Shown in pieces: positions 53,386-60,965 of a DNA stretch of 64,000 bases (position 1 is its first letter; every line of letters begins with the position of its first letter). The notes under the pieces are model-generated. The model was not told where the DNA came from, did no database searches, and was given only the letters and a program-made list of their open reading frames with translations. The position numbers were made by a program, and so were the translations under genes. This DNA comes from Candidatus Uhrbacteria bacterium (GTDB taxonomy: Bacteria > Patescibacteriota > Patescibacteriia > 2-12-FULL-60-25): positions 47,110-111,109 of the forward strand of contig JACQMO010000003.1 in NCBI GenBank assembly GCA_016203535.1, given 5' to 3'.

Positions 53386-54800
53386 ACCGGTTCCCGCGCG
53401 CGATCGGCTTTTCCGCCCTTGTCCCGGAGCGCGAACGACGCCGCGACCGCCAACCCGATGGGCAGCCACATCTTTCCGGTCCAGTAATTCGTGTTGAACA
53501 GCTGGTATGCGACGGCGCCGGCGGCGGCGAGCGTCAGGAACAGAAGCGCGTGCCGATCCGGACCGTCCGGAAATTTCTTCCGCGCGAGGAGCATCAGGCG
53601 CGCGAACGAGATGACCACCGCCGCGAACGCCGCGAGGCCGATGACGCCGGTTTCCGCCGCCAGCTTCTGGATCACGCCGTGAGAATCGAGCGGTTCGCCG
53701 TATTCGAGCCGGAAAATGTAGGCCGAACCGACGCGGTCCACGAACGTGCCCGCGCCGCCGCCGAGCCACGGGCTTGACTGGAACACTTCGCCGGCGATTT
53801 CAAGAAGGGCGAAACGCGTGGACGTGCTGCTCTGCGCGACCGTGGAAAACCCGATGCGAACCATCGCCCCGACGAGCGGAAGCGCGAGAAGCAACGCCGC
53901 GAGGATGAACGCAAGATGGCGGCGGAGGACGTGACGATATTCGAGGGCGGCAAGGACCGCGCCGAGCGCCGCGAACACGATCCAGACGGTGCGTGAAAAC
54001 GTGAGGAGCCCGACGACGATCTGGAGCGCGGCCGACCCCAGGAGCAGCCGCTTCGACCGTCCGTCCCGCGTGAGATGCGCGAGCGCGATGGTGATGAACG
54101 AGGTCGCGGCCAGAAGTTCGGCAAGCAGGTTATGGTTGTCGCCCAGGGCCGGGATGCCGAAAATCGGCAGCGGGTGCGCGCGACGGAGGAACTGGCTCTC
54201 CGGCCCGACGAAGAACAGCGACACCGCGCCGTTCAGCGCGGCGAACGTGCCGACGGCGGCAAGGACGCCGAGCGCCGCGATGAGCCGCCGCCGAGAGCGC
54301 AGGAGGTTCACCGGCAGCGCGATGTACGCGAGATAGCAGAAGAGCACCGGCCGCAGGGCGAATTTCGTCGTGAGGACCGGATCCGGTTCGAGCGGGGAAA
54401 ACGCGGAGAGGAGATGCGCGGCGACGAGCGACGCATACGACCGGGCGAGCGGGAGCCGCGGCCGCCAATTCACGTCATGCCGACGGACCCAGAGGAGAAA
54501 AATTTTCATCGCCCACACGGCAAGCGCGACAAGCAGGACGGCTTCGGCCACGCTGATGTCGATCGCGCCGCGGTTCGCCCGTTTCCCGAAGGCGTGTTCT
54601 CCCGTCGGGATGGAAATGATGAACCCTAAAAACGGCGTGAACAGGAGGCCAAGATAAAAGGAAAGGTATGTGTAGCGGAACGCGAAGACAATCCCGAAGA
54701 GGATTCCCACGGCCAAGAGCGGACCAACCGGAACGCCGAGGGCGATGAAGATGGCGCTAACGGACAGGACGATGAAAAACCCCCACGACAACGTGGACAT
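53382..54800 (-). CDS. O-antigen polymerase/ligase-family membrane protein (Wzy_C)
   Basis: A 472-residue protein with about eleven hydrophobic helices. The key extracellular segment is SSPWLGGGAGTFVDRVGSAY followed by EYGEPLDSHGVIQKLAAETGVIGLAAFAA, the family motif with the catalytic-type His after Ser. It would polymerise or transfer lipid-linked glycan in the outer membrane face. This is the second such protein in the window (also 37968), so two acceptors or two glycans are likely. ATG at 54800; the 400-codon open frame upstream of it (up to 56006) is antisense shadow of the Gly/Ser-rich gene. It is the first gene of the minus-strand run to 50397. Confidence 0.88.
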   Translation of the reverse strand: MSTLSWGFFIVLSVSAIFIALGVPVGPLLAVGILFGIVFAFRYTYLSFYLGLLFTPFLGFIISIPTGEHAFGKRANRGAIDISVAEAVLLVALAVWAMKIFLLWVRRHDVNWRPRLPLARSYASLVAAHLLSAFSPLEPDPVLTTKFALRPVLFCYLAYIALPVNLLRSRRRLIAALGVLAAVGTFAALNGAVSLFFVGPESQFLRRAHPLPIFGIPALGDNHNLLAELLAATSFITIALAHLTRDGRSKRLLLGSAALQIVVGLLTFSRTVWIVFAALGAVLAALEYRHVLRRHLAFILAALLLALPLVGAMVRIGFSTVAQSSTSTRFALLEIAGEVFQSSPWLGGGAGTFVDRVGSAYIFRLEYGEPLDSHGVIQKLAAETGVIGLAAFAAVVISFARLMLLARKKFPDGPDRHALLFLTLAAAGAVAYQLFNTNYWTGKMWLPIGLAVAASFALRDKGGKADRAREPV

Positions 54801-55178
54801 GCCTGTAGAGTAACATACGCACACTGGTCCCGCCGCGGCCCACCCCCATCGTCCTCGCCGGTGCTCGGCTCCGGCCGCTGGGGGTCCCCCGTTCCGCGTC
54901 ACCCGTGCTGGCGCATGTTGAAATGGAAGGAAATATAGAGGGCGATTCGGGGGAGGTGTTTCGAGCACCATATCTTGGCCGAGCGGCCGCGAGTGTGTGC
55001 GAGGAATACCTCCCCCGAATCGGCCCATGGCAGGAGGACCCGTGGCCCCAACTCTTGACAAAACACCCATTTTTCTGCTTGGATGGGGGCGTGTGCTGAA
55101 CCTTATCTTGATCCTTTGACACCCTAACAACCAGTCTGTTGCTCCGCTTGAACGGCGGAGTCCCACAGAGAAGGAGGA
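54801..55178. promoter_or_regulatory. 378-bp divergent intergenic region with long inverted repeat and promoter
   Basis: The region separates the O-antigen-ligase gene (minus) from the Gly/Ser-rich gene (plus). It contains a 15-bp perfect inverted repeat, CGATTCGGGGGAGGT (54943-54957) and ACCTCCCCCGAATCG (55008-55022), with a 50-bp loop that itself holds GGCCG/CGGCC. A plus-strand promoter may be TTGACA (55055-55060), 18-bp spacer, TTGGAT with upstream TG. The ribosome-binding site AAGGAGG lies 7-10 bp before the ATGs at 55179/55182. No coding sequence is visible. Confidence 0.55.
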
Positions 55179-56906
55179 ATGATGCCGCGACGGCTTTTGA
55201 ACCTGTGGCCCGCCGCGACGGCTCTCGCTGTCGTGGTGATCACCGTGCTCACGATGCACGGATGCGGCGGGTTCGACACCCCCGCCGGAACGCAAGAAGG
55301 CCCGCTCGAGGGATGCATGGACAACGCGCCCTGCTCTCCGAACGGCCTGACCTGCACGAACAACAACGAAAGGTTCGTGTGCGTGAACGGTCAGTTCGAC
55401 CCGATCCCGGCCGAGTGCGTGGAGCACGGCTCCTGCACGTTGCCCGGATCTACCTGCGATGACGCGTGCGGAAGGCAGCTCTTCTGCAGCGCGAACAAGA
55501 CCCTCACCGCCAACCCCAACGACCCCGCATGCTCGTCCGACGGCGGAAGCGGGGGCGCAGGTGGGTCGTCCGGATCTGGCGCCAACGCCGGTTCGGGCGG
55601 AATCCCGGGCGTCGGAGGCGCCGGCGCGAGTTCGTCCGGATCCGGAGGGTCCGGCGGCGCGCCGCCCACGTGCGTCGAGCTGAACGAAGGGAAGAATTGC
55701 TCGCCGCCGTTCGAGGAGGGCGCGACCAAGTGCAACGGTGGCGCCCTCACCTGCCACTGCGGCGTCTGGGTCCAGACGGACCAGGTGAACGGATCCTGCG
55801 ATGCGGGATCGGGCGGCGCGGGCGGAAGCTCGGGCAGCGGCGGTTCCGGTGGAGGATCCGGCGGCGGCTTCGGTTCGGGTTCCGGTGGAATGACCGGTTC
55901 CGGCGGTTCGGGAGGATCCGCCGGCTCGGGCGGTTCCGGAGGAAGCTCCGGTTCCGGCGGTTCGGGAGGTTCCGGAGGTTCCGGCGAGGGCAACACGTGC
56001 TCCCAAGGGATGTCCTGTTTCCCGGACGGCGGCACCTGCCCGGACGTGAACAATCCGATGCAGACTCTCAAGTGCTGCGGAGGATTCCTCGTCGTGGTGG
56101 CCAACATGAACGACCCGTGCCCGGGTCAGAACGGTTCGGGCGGTTCCGGCGGTTCGGGCGGAAGCTCGGGCAGCGGCGGTTCGGGAGGTTCCGGTGGCGC
56201 GGGCGCATCCGGAGGGATGTCAGGGTCCGGCGGCAACGGCGGTACCGGAGGTTCCGATGGCGGAGCCGGCGCAGACGGAGGTGGCGGTTCCGGCGGTTCG
56301 GGAGGTTCCGGAGGAAGCTCGGGCAGCGGAGGCGCGGGCGGAAGCTCGGGCAGCGGCGGTTCGGGAGGTTCCGGAGGAAGCTCCGGTTCCGGCGGCAACG
56401 GCGGTTCGGGCGGTTCGCCTGATCCGTGCGCCATCCCGAGCGGCACGGTCCTCGGATCGTGCAACCCTCCCAACCCGGTTCCGGCAGGGATGGTGTACTT
56501 CTGCTACATCGCGGAAACGAACAAGGCGATCGGACGGTACGGACCGTTCGACCTGCAGTTCGAGGCGGACCCCCCAGGATCCACCGACTACGACTGCTGG
56601 AAGGGTCAGCCGGACTACGGCACGCCCGCCTGCGACCTGTGTCCGGACAGCAACCCCAACGACTCCGTCCTCGAATGCCTCCTGCCGTTCCCCAGCGGCA
56701 CCGCGAACTTCGAATTCACGGTCGAGGGGCTTTCACAGCCCACCTTCTACTGGGAGGACGAGGCCTTCTACTCCGAAGGGGGCTGCGGGGATTCGAACGG
56801 AACGGTGACGGTGACGGGGCCGGGAGGAAACATCTCCTACGCCCTCAAGCCGAACAACAACAACGGCAACCCGTTCTACAACGGGTTCATCTTCACCATC
56901 CAGTAA
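55179..56906 (+). CDS. Secreted Cys-rich modular protein with Gly/Ser-rich repeat linkers (putative lipoprotein)
   Basis: A 575-residue protein. N-terminal RRLLNLWPAATALAVVVITVLTMHGCGG has a hydrophobic core and a possible lipobox (MHGC). After it come three Cys-rich modules (for example GSCTLPGSTCDDACGRQLFC; CVELNEGKNCSPPFEEG; MSCFPDGGTCPDVNNPMQ) joined by long SGGSGG-type linkers; a C-terminal domain of about 160 residues ends in PFYNGFIFTIQ. The pattern (Cys-knot-like modules on flexible linkers) fits a surface adhesin or wall protein. Such proteins are common in myxobacteria, so acquisition is possible. The GC content and repeats differ from the neighbours. Strong ribosome-binding site and terminator (56913-56950). 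The function is unknown. Confidence 0.75.
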   Translation: MMPRRLLNLWPAATALAVVVITVLTMHGCGGFDTPAGTQEGPLEGCMDNAPCSPNGLTCTNNNERFVCVNGQFDPIPAECVEHGSCTLPGSTCDDACGRQLFCSANKTLTANPNDPACSSDGGSGGAGGSSGSGANAGSGGIPGVGGAGASSSGSGGSGGAPPTCVELNEGKNCSPPFEEGATKCNGGALTCHCGVWVQTDQVNGSCDAGSGGAGGSSGSGGSGGGSGGGFGSGSGGMTGSGGSGGSAGSGGSGGSSGSGGSGGSGGSGEGNTCSQGMSCFPDGGTCPDVNNPMQTLKCCGGFLVVVANMNDPCPGQNGSGGSGGSGGSSGSGGSGGSGGAGASGGMSGSGGNGGTGGSDGGAGADGGGGSGGSGGSGGSSGSGGAGGSSGSGGSGGSGGSSGSGGNGGSGGSPDPCAIPSGTVLGSCNPPNPVPAGMVYFCYIAETNKAIGRYGPFDLQFEADPPGSTDYDCWKGQPDYGTPACDLCPDSNPNDSVLECLLPFPSGTANFEFTVEGLSQPTFYWEDEAFYSEGGCGDSNGTVTVTGPGGNISYALKPNNNNGNPFYNGFIFTIQ

Positions 56907-56912
56907 CTCACA

Positions 56913-56950
56913 AGCCTTCCGGCGTCACACCCGGAGGGCTTTTTCTTTTT
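56913..56950 (+). terminator. Intrinsic terminator of the Gly/Ser-rich gene
   Basis: AGCCTTCCGG (56913-56922), 8-nt loop, CCGGAGGGCT (56931-56940) with one G-U pair, followed by TTTTCTTTTT. Strong and orientation-specific. It lies 7 bp after the stop codon. Confidence 0.9.
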
Positions 56951-56961
56951 GTCAGCCCCCA

Positions 56962-56990
56962 TTGACAAACGGCCCGATTTCGGGTATACA
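56962..56990 (+). promoter_or_regulatory. Consensus sigma-70-type promoter of the candidate ncRNA
   Basis: -35 TTGACA (56962-56967), exactly 17-bp spacer, -10 TATACA (56985-56990). One of the best promoter matches in the window. Expected start near 56997. It is separated from the upstream terminator by 12 bp. Confidence 0.75.
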
Positions 56991-56996
56991 TGGAAA

Positions 56997-57477
56997 TAGT
57001 CGTGCCCGCCTCTAGAGGACCCACGACGCGAAAAACATGGCCGCGACGGCCATCAGAGACGTCCCGTGCGTCTCCCCTTTGTGACCTGAAGAAGACGGCC
57101 CTGCAAGGACCGTCGGGGAACATGGACCCGACGGCGAAGATTCAATCAGCTTGAGGGCAGAGCTATTGGACACAGGCCATCAAGGGAAAGGCAGCGGAGA
57201 CGTTGAACGGAGTTCCGACACATGTACTTGTAGCGACGGTCAACAAGCGACCGCCGACCGCAGAAGAACCGGAATGCAATCGCTCTCATGCGCCACGCGC
57301 ACAAGGGCTTTCTGGGGCTGACGCCCCCTGCATCTGCGGCATCGGCGGAGCGAGCCAGTACATGACGAGAATTTGGTTTTGGTGCCCCGGGCTCTCCCCG
57401 GAACGGCACCAATCACTTCTCCACTAGGCGTGCTGCCTTTCCCCTGCCGCGTCGCCCCCTCGGGCCACGCGTTTTTT
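56997..57477 (+). ncRNA. Candidate structured ncRNA of about 480 nt (no recognised family)
   Basis: A transcription unit bounded by a consensus promoter and a strong terminator (57448-57477), with no convincing open frame of more than about 75 codons. It contains many potential hairpins: ATGGCC/GGCCAT near 57045-57061, GAGACG/CGTCTC near 57056-57078, GACGG/CCGTC near 57091-57112, CCCGTCGG-type pairs near 57108-57132, GGGGC/GCCCC near 57317-57331, and TTGGTGCC/GGCACCAA near 57379-57411. It has no T-loop or CCA end of tmRNA, and none of the conserved RNase P, 6S or SRP blocks that I could recognise. Length is in the range of RNase P or large ornate RNAs. I cannot assign it. Confidence 0.6.
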
Positions 57478-57480
57478 ATT
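57448..57480 (+). terminator. Terminator of the candidate ncRNA, overlapping the TrmB-like gene stop
   Basis: CGCGT (57448-57452) and ACGCG (57467-57471) enclose a GCCC/GGGC inner stem and are followed by TTTTTT then ATTTT. The T-run overlaps the minus-strand TAA of the TrmB-like gene (57476-57478), so it ends transcription from the left while the minus-strand gene comes from the right. Confidence 0.85.
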
Positions 57481-58234
57481 TTCCCGTCGCCTGCCACAGC
57501 AGGTCAAAAAAACTTTTGAACAATCCCGCAACGTCCTCGCTTTCGATGATGACGGCAATGGGTCTGGTCCGCATCGTGACGATATACAAAAATCGTTCGA
57601 AGATGTCGCATTCCCCGTTGAACGGAGCCGCATCCGTGAGTTGCCGCGCTTCCACGTTTTTCGCGTGCGTCGGGAGGGAGAGGCCGGGCTCGATCGAATA
57701 AAGCAGCCTCACGCGGTTCAAGGTCGTGGACAGGCGGAGACGCTGGTCCTGCTGATATTGCGCAAGATCGACCATCCCCTGGTCGTAATGGATGAACACG
57801 CGGCCCGCAAGCGTTCCGCGCGCCAAATCGATCATCGCCTCCCGCGCGGCACGGACCCCTTCTTCCCCTTCGAAGTACCGCACCTTCGGTTTGTCTTCCA
57901 CGGCGCGGAAGAGCGCGAGAAAATTCGGCATCACGTGTTCCAATCGTTTCTTCTTCTCCTCGGCGTGGCGCACTTCATCGTTCATGAGGAATAGGAGATG
58001 TTCGGGCGATTCTGGCGCGAACACGGTTTTCTTCCCGCGTTCGACGCTCGACATGAGCCCGTGACGCTTCAGCGATTCGAGCATCACGTAGGTCGTCGCG
58101 CGATTCACGCCCGCTTTTTTCGCGATGTCCTGGACGCTCGCGGGGCCGAGTTCCAGCATGGCGAGATACACGTTCGCCTCCTTGTCCGACAGACCGAATT
58201 CGACCAATTTATTCTTGAGGTCGTTCATAGTCAT
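57476..58234 (-). CDS. TrmB-family transcriptional regulator
   Basis: A 252-residue protein. Residues 1-70 form a TrmB-type winged helix: LKNKLVEFGLSDKEANVYLAML, GPASVQDIAKKAGVNRATTYVMLESLKRHGLMSSVERGKKTVFAPESPEHL. A coiled-coil follows (AEEKKKRLEHVMPNFLALF), then a C-terminal ligand-sensing-like domain with PKVRYFEGEEGVRAAREAMI and FIHYDQGMVDL. The family senses sugars in archaea and several bacteria, so regulation of sugar or glycan genes is plausible. The ATG at 58234 overlaps the stop of the GT4 gene (ATGA); the ATG at 58228 is an alternative. It ends on the ncRNA terminator. Confidence 0.85.
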   Translation of the reverse strand: MTMNDLKNKLVEFGLSDKEANVYLAMLELGPASVQDIAKKAGVNRATTYVMLESLKRHGLMSSVERGKKTVFAPESPEHLLFLMNDEVRHAEEKKKRLEHVMPNFLALFRAVEDKPKVRYFEGEEGVRAAREAMIDLARGTLAGRVFIHYDQGMVDLAQYQQDQRLRLSTTLNRVRLLYSIEPGLSLPTHAKNVEARQLTDAAPFNGECDIFERFLYIVTMRTRPIAVIIESEDVAGLFKSFFDLLWQATGK

Positions 58235-59361
58235 TCCCACCGCGTGAGGACAGGCAGCGTCATTTTTGCGGTGTTCTCCCAGGTATACGTTGCCGCCCGG
58301 GTGATTCCGGCGGTGCGCAGTTTCTCTTTCAGCCCCTGTTCAGAAGACAAACGGGATAATGCGTCGGCGAGCGCTTCCGGCTGGTCCGGAGAGAAAAACA
58401 ACGCAGCATCCGAACCGATGACGCCCGGCAAGCTGGCGGCGGAAGATGAAATGACCGGGCATCCCGACGCCATGGCCATGACCGGCGGCAAGCCGAACCC
58501 TTCATACCAGGACGGATGAACAAGCGCTTCGGCGGCGTTCAGGAGCGCCGGAAGGTCGAGCTCCGGAACGTATCCAAGCTCGATGATGTCCGCGCGCACG
58601 GGCGAACGCGCGATCGCGGCCTTGATCTCGTCATAACGGAATCCCGGAACGCCGACGAAGACGAGCTTGTGCGGATCGCCCACGCCGCGGCGCGCCTTGA
58701 ACGATTCGAACGCTTTCACGAGCGTGACCAGGTTTTTCTTCGCTTCCAGCCGGCCGATCGTGAGGAAAAACGGACGCGAGAGCCGATAACGATGAAGGCG
58801 TTCGTCGACGGCAGCGCGGTCTGTGATGGGACGGTAGTGCGTATGGTCGATCCCGTTCGGAATCACGGCGATGCGGCTCGGGTCGATGCCGTATGCCTCG
58901 GCGATCTCCTTCCCGCTGTACTCGGACACGGTGATGATCCGCGCGGCGCGGCGCCGAATGTCCTTCATCGCCGCTTCGTGGATGCGAACCTGCCGTTTTT
59001 TGTAGAGGTCGGGCAGACGGTGGAATCCTACGTCATGCACCGTCACGACCGTCTTCCGCGGAATGACGCGCGGGAGCGTACTGCCGGGAAGAAACAAGGT
59101 CTCGACCGGCCGGCGGGACATTTCCCAAGACAGGCGGAATTGCGTCCATCCGAACGGGAATGGCCACTTCGCGCGGACCTCGAACCAATTCGCGGGCAAC
59201 GCTTCCAACCCGCCGTGCAGGATCGCGTTCGTATAGAGGATCCAGGAATTGCCGTCGTTTACGGTGAGTTTTTTCAGCTCCTGGATTACATGCCAGGCGT
59301 ACCATTCGACGCCGGTTTTCGTGAGCTTGTTCGCGCGCGACGCCTCGATCCCGATCAACAT
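58231..59361 (-). CDS. GT4-family glycosyltransferase
   Basis: A 376-residue GT-B protein. It starts MLIGIEASRANKLTKTGVEWYAWHV. TVVTVHDVGFHRLPDLYKKRQ, RAARIITVSEYSGKEIAEAYGI, AVIPNGIDHTHYRP and the donor domain LTIGRLEAKKNLVTLVKAFESF, VPGFRYDEIKAAI, LGYVPELDLPALLNAAEALVHPSWYEGFGLPPVMAMASGCPVISSSAAS give a classic GT4 (mannosyltransferase-type) pattern. It precedes the TrmB-like gene (4-bp overlap), suggesting regulation by a sugar signal. Confidence 0.94.
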   Translation of the reverse strand: MLIGIEASRANKLTKTGVEWYAWHVIQELKKLTVNDGNSWILYTNAILHGGLEALPANWFEVRAKWPFPFGWTQFRLSWEMSRRPVETLFLPGSTLPRVIPRKTVVTVHDVGFHRLPDLYKKRQVRIHEAAMKDIRRRAARIITVSEYSGKEIAEAYGIDPSRIAVIPNGIDHTHYRPITDRAAVDERLHRYRLSRPFFLTIGRLEAKKNLVTLVKAFESFKARRGVGDPHKLVFVGVPGFRYDEIKAAIARSPVRADIIELGYVPELDLPALLNAAEALVHPSWYEGFGLPPVMAMASGCPVISSSAASLPGVIGSDAALFFSPDQPEALADALSRLSSEQGLKEKLRTAGITRAATYTWENTAKMTLPVLTRWE

Positions 59362-59368
59362 GTCGGGA

Positions 59369-59647
59369 TTATAACACTTTTACATCTTTCCAAAACGCGA
59401 TGTATCCCTTGATCTTCGCGGCGGCTTCTTTCGGATCGGGGTACGACCATGCCGTATCTGGAAGCGTCTCTCCGTCGACGACGACGTTGAAATACTGGCA
59501 TTTCCCTTTCCACGGACAGGTATACGGCGTCGGACTTTTTTGCAAATACTCCATCTTCACCGCGTCGGGCGGGAAATAGTGGTTGTTCTCGACGACGATC
59601 GTGTCGTCACTTTCCGCAATGACGGTATTTTTGTAGATGGCTTTCAT
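59369..59647 (-). CDS. DUF427-family protein
   Basis: A 92-residue protein. MKAIYKNTVIAESDDTIVVENNHYFPPDAV, then the family hallmark TPYTCPWKGKCQYFNVV, then DTAWSYPDPKEAAAKIKGYIAFWKDVKV. DUF427 proteins are small, conserved in bacteria and fungi, of unknown function. The family core is intact. The ATG at 59647 follows the palindrome 59667-59698 and the metK stop by 54 bp. It ends 7 bp before the GT4 gene's start codon. Confidence 0.92.
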   Translation of the reverse strand: MKAIYKNTVIAESDDTIVVENNHYFPPDAVKMEYLQKSPTPYTCPWKGKCQYFNVVVDGETLPDTAWSYPDPKEAAAKIKGYIAFWKDVKVL

Positions 59648-59666
59648 AGATTCTAAAGTATACGTC

Positions 59667-59698
59667 TTATTCGCCTATTCGTACGAATAGGCGAATAA
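59667..59698. repeat. Perfect 32-bp palindrome after metK
   Basis: TTATTCGCCTATTCGT and its exact reverse complement. It lies 3 bp downstream of the metK stop (59702). The middle CCTATT/AATAGG differs from the CTCATT version in the arsR copies but pairing is kept. No T-run follows, so it is not a standard terminator. Confidence 0.9.
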
Positions 59699-59701
59699 CG
59701 T

Positions 59702-60751
59702 CTATTCGCTCGACTGTTCCCACGGCAAATCTGATTTCCCAAAATGGCCGTACGCCGCCGTGCTGCGATAAATGGGGCGACGGAGGCCGAGGCGCTCGAT
59801 GATCGCGGCTGGGCGGAAGTCGAACGCTGCAAGCGCCGCGGAATCGATCGTTTTCCCTGCCCCGTCCATCGCATGGACCATCACGGGCTCGGCGCGACCG
59901 ATGGCGTATGCCACGGACACGAGACAATCGTCCGCGATCCCGCGCGCGACGAGATTCTTTGCGACGAAGCGCGCCATGTACGCCGCCGATCGATCAACTT
60001 TCGTCGGATCCTTTCCGGAAAACGCGCCGCCGCCGTGCTGGATCAACCCGCCATAGGTATCGACCATAAGCTTGCGGCCCGTGAGTCCGGTGTCAGCGGC
60101 AAATCCGCCGAGGGTAAAGGCGCCGGTCGGGTTCACCAGAATTTCGATGCCCTCGAGAGAACCGACCGTCGGTCCGATGAGATGCTGGATAAGCGATTCG
60201 CGGATTTCCTTCTGCCCGACCTCGCGCGCATGCTGGGTACTCACGAGGACCGTCGCGAGCTTTCCGTCCCGCATCGTAACTTGCGTTTTCCCGTCAGGCC
60301 CGAGCCACGGCAGAAGCCGGTAGCGACGCAAGCGTTCGAGACCCGCAGCGAGGCGATGCGCGAGCACCACGGCCCGCGGCAGAAGTTCCGGCGTTTCCTT
60401 TGAGGCATACCCGTACATGATCCCCTGGTCGCCGGCGCCGCCCACGTCCACACCTTGCGCGATATCCGGGGATTGGCGGACGATTTTGGTCAGCACGTTG
60501 ATGTCATCCGTGTAGCCGATGTCGCGATACACCTGACGCGCGACAACTTCGGCATCGACCTCGGCACAGCTCGTCACTTCACCGCCCACGACAAGAAGCC
60601 CATGACAGCCGAAGGCCTCGACCGCGACACGGGATGTCGGATCCTGAAGAATGTACGCATCAAGGATCGCGTCGGAAATCTGATCACACACTTTATCCGG
60701 ATGGCCGGACGTCACAGATTCGACGGTATACGTGGACGGAAGAATGGGCAT
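59702..60751 (-). CDS. metK: S-adenosylmethionine synthetase
   Basis: A 349-residue enzyme making SAM from methionine and ATP. Signature blocks: TVESVTSGHPDKVCDQISDAI (N-terminus with the His and Lys that bind phosphate), GGAGDQGIMYGYASKETPELLPRAVVLAHRLA, PWLGPDGKTQVTM, and DTYGGLIQHGGGAFSGKDPTKVDRSAAYMARFVAKNLVA, the phosphate-binding GGGAFSGKD motif. It ends TAAYGHFGKSDLPWE. It is shorter than the usual 380-400 residues, mainly in loops. It is preceded by a SAM-I riboswitch, so it is feedback-regulated by its product. SAM feeds the nine or so methyltransferases of this window. The ATG at 60751 follows the attenuator directly. Confidence 0.97.
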   Translation of the reverse strand: MPILPSTYTVESVTSGHPDKVCDQISDAILDAYILQDPTSRVAVEAFGCHGLLVVGGEVTSCAEVDAEVVARQVYRDIGYTDDINVLTKIVRQSPDIAQGVDVGGAGDQGIMYGYASKETPELLPRAVVLAHRLAAGLERLRRYRLLPWLGPDGKTQVTMRDGKLATVLVSTQHAREVGQKEIRESLIQHLIGPTVGSLEGIEILVNPTGAFTLGGFAADTGLTGRKLMVDTYGGLIQHGGGAFSGKDPTKVDRSAAYMARFVAKNLVARGIADDCLVSVAYAIGRAEPVMVHAMDGAGKTIDSAALAAFDFRPAAIIERLGLRRPIYRSTAAYGHFGKSDLPWEQSSE

Positions 60752-60774
60752 AAAAATTCTCTCGCACGGAGAGA
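60752..60774 (-). terminator. Attenuator hairpin of the SAM-I riboswitch
   Basis: On the minus strand TCTCTC-CGTGC-GAGAGA is followed by ATTTTTA, directly before the ATG at 60751. The 6-bp stem plus U-rich run is a compact intrinsic terminator; GAGAG could also act as a ribosome-binding site hidden in the stem. High SAM would favour it by default folding of the riboswitch. Confidence 0.8.
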
Positions 60775-60780
60775 TGTTAT

Positions 60781-60890
60781 TGCGTTATCTTTCCCCGCAG
60801 GGCTGGAATTGGCACCTTGTGACGCTTGTCGACAGGTTGCCGGCGGGTCATCGGGCCAGTGCCCTCGCCGCGCTCTTGATAGTCTTCAAT
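60781..60890 (-). promoter_or_regulatory. SAM-I riboswitch upstream of metK
   Basis: Minus-strand sequence shows the core of the S-box/SAM-I class: TATCAAGAG, then GGCACTGGCCCGATGA, then CCGGCAACC, then CACAAGGTGCCAATTCC, then GGGGAAAGATAAC. These correspond to P1, the ACTGGCCCGATGA of P2, the GCAACC junction, P3's AAGGTGCCAATTCC and the GAAAGATAA closing strand. The attenuator follows at 60752-60774. Directly controls metK by product feedback. Confidence 0.95.
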
Positions 60891-60933
60891 TGTAAGAGCA
60901 GTCTAACATGTGAAGCCCAGGATCTTCAAGATG

Positions 60934-60965
60934 TCATTCGCTCATTCGCATGAATGAGCGAATGA
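60934..60965. repeat. Palindrome containing the arsR1 stop codon
   Basis: Arms TCATTCGCTCATTC and GAATGAGCGAATGA with a 4-nt centre GCAT, 32 bp in all. The stop TGA of the first arsR gene (minus, 60942-60944) lies inside it, and its last residues (SFAHSCE) are encoded by the element. Confidence 0.9.

Noticed and set aside
53386-56006. Long open frame upstream of the O-antigen-ligase gene
   Set aside because: It is antisense to the Gly/Ser-rich gene; its low-complexity Gly/Ala/Arg sequence is a shadow of SGGSGG codons, and the real family start is at 54800.
57203-57427. 74-codon plus-strand frame inside the ncRNA unit
   Set aside because: No ribosome-binding site, biased composition and no recognisable domain; more likely a chance frame.
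56997-57477. Candidate tmRNA or RNase P RNA
   Set aside because: The T-loop and CCA end, and the conserved RNase P blocks, could not be found on either strand, so the unit is left unassigned.
59667-59698. Palindrome as ordinary rho-independent terminator
   Set aside because: No T-run follows on either strand, and the same element is also found in leaders and inside a coding sequence.
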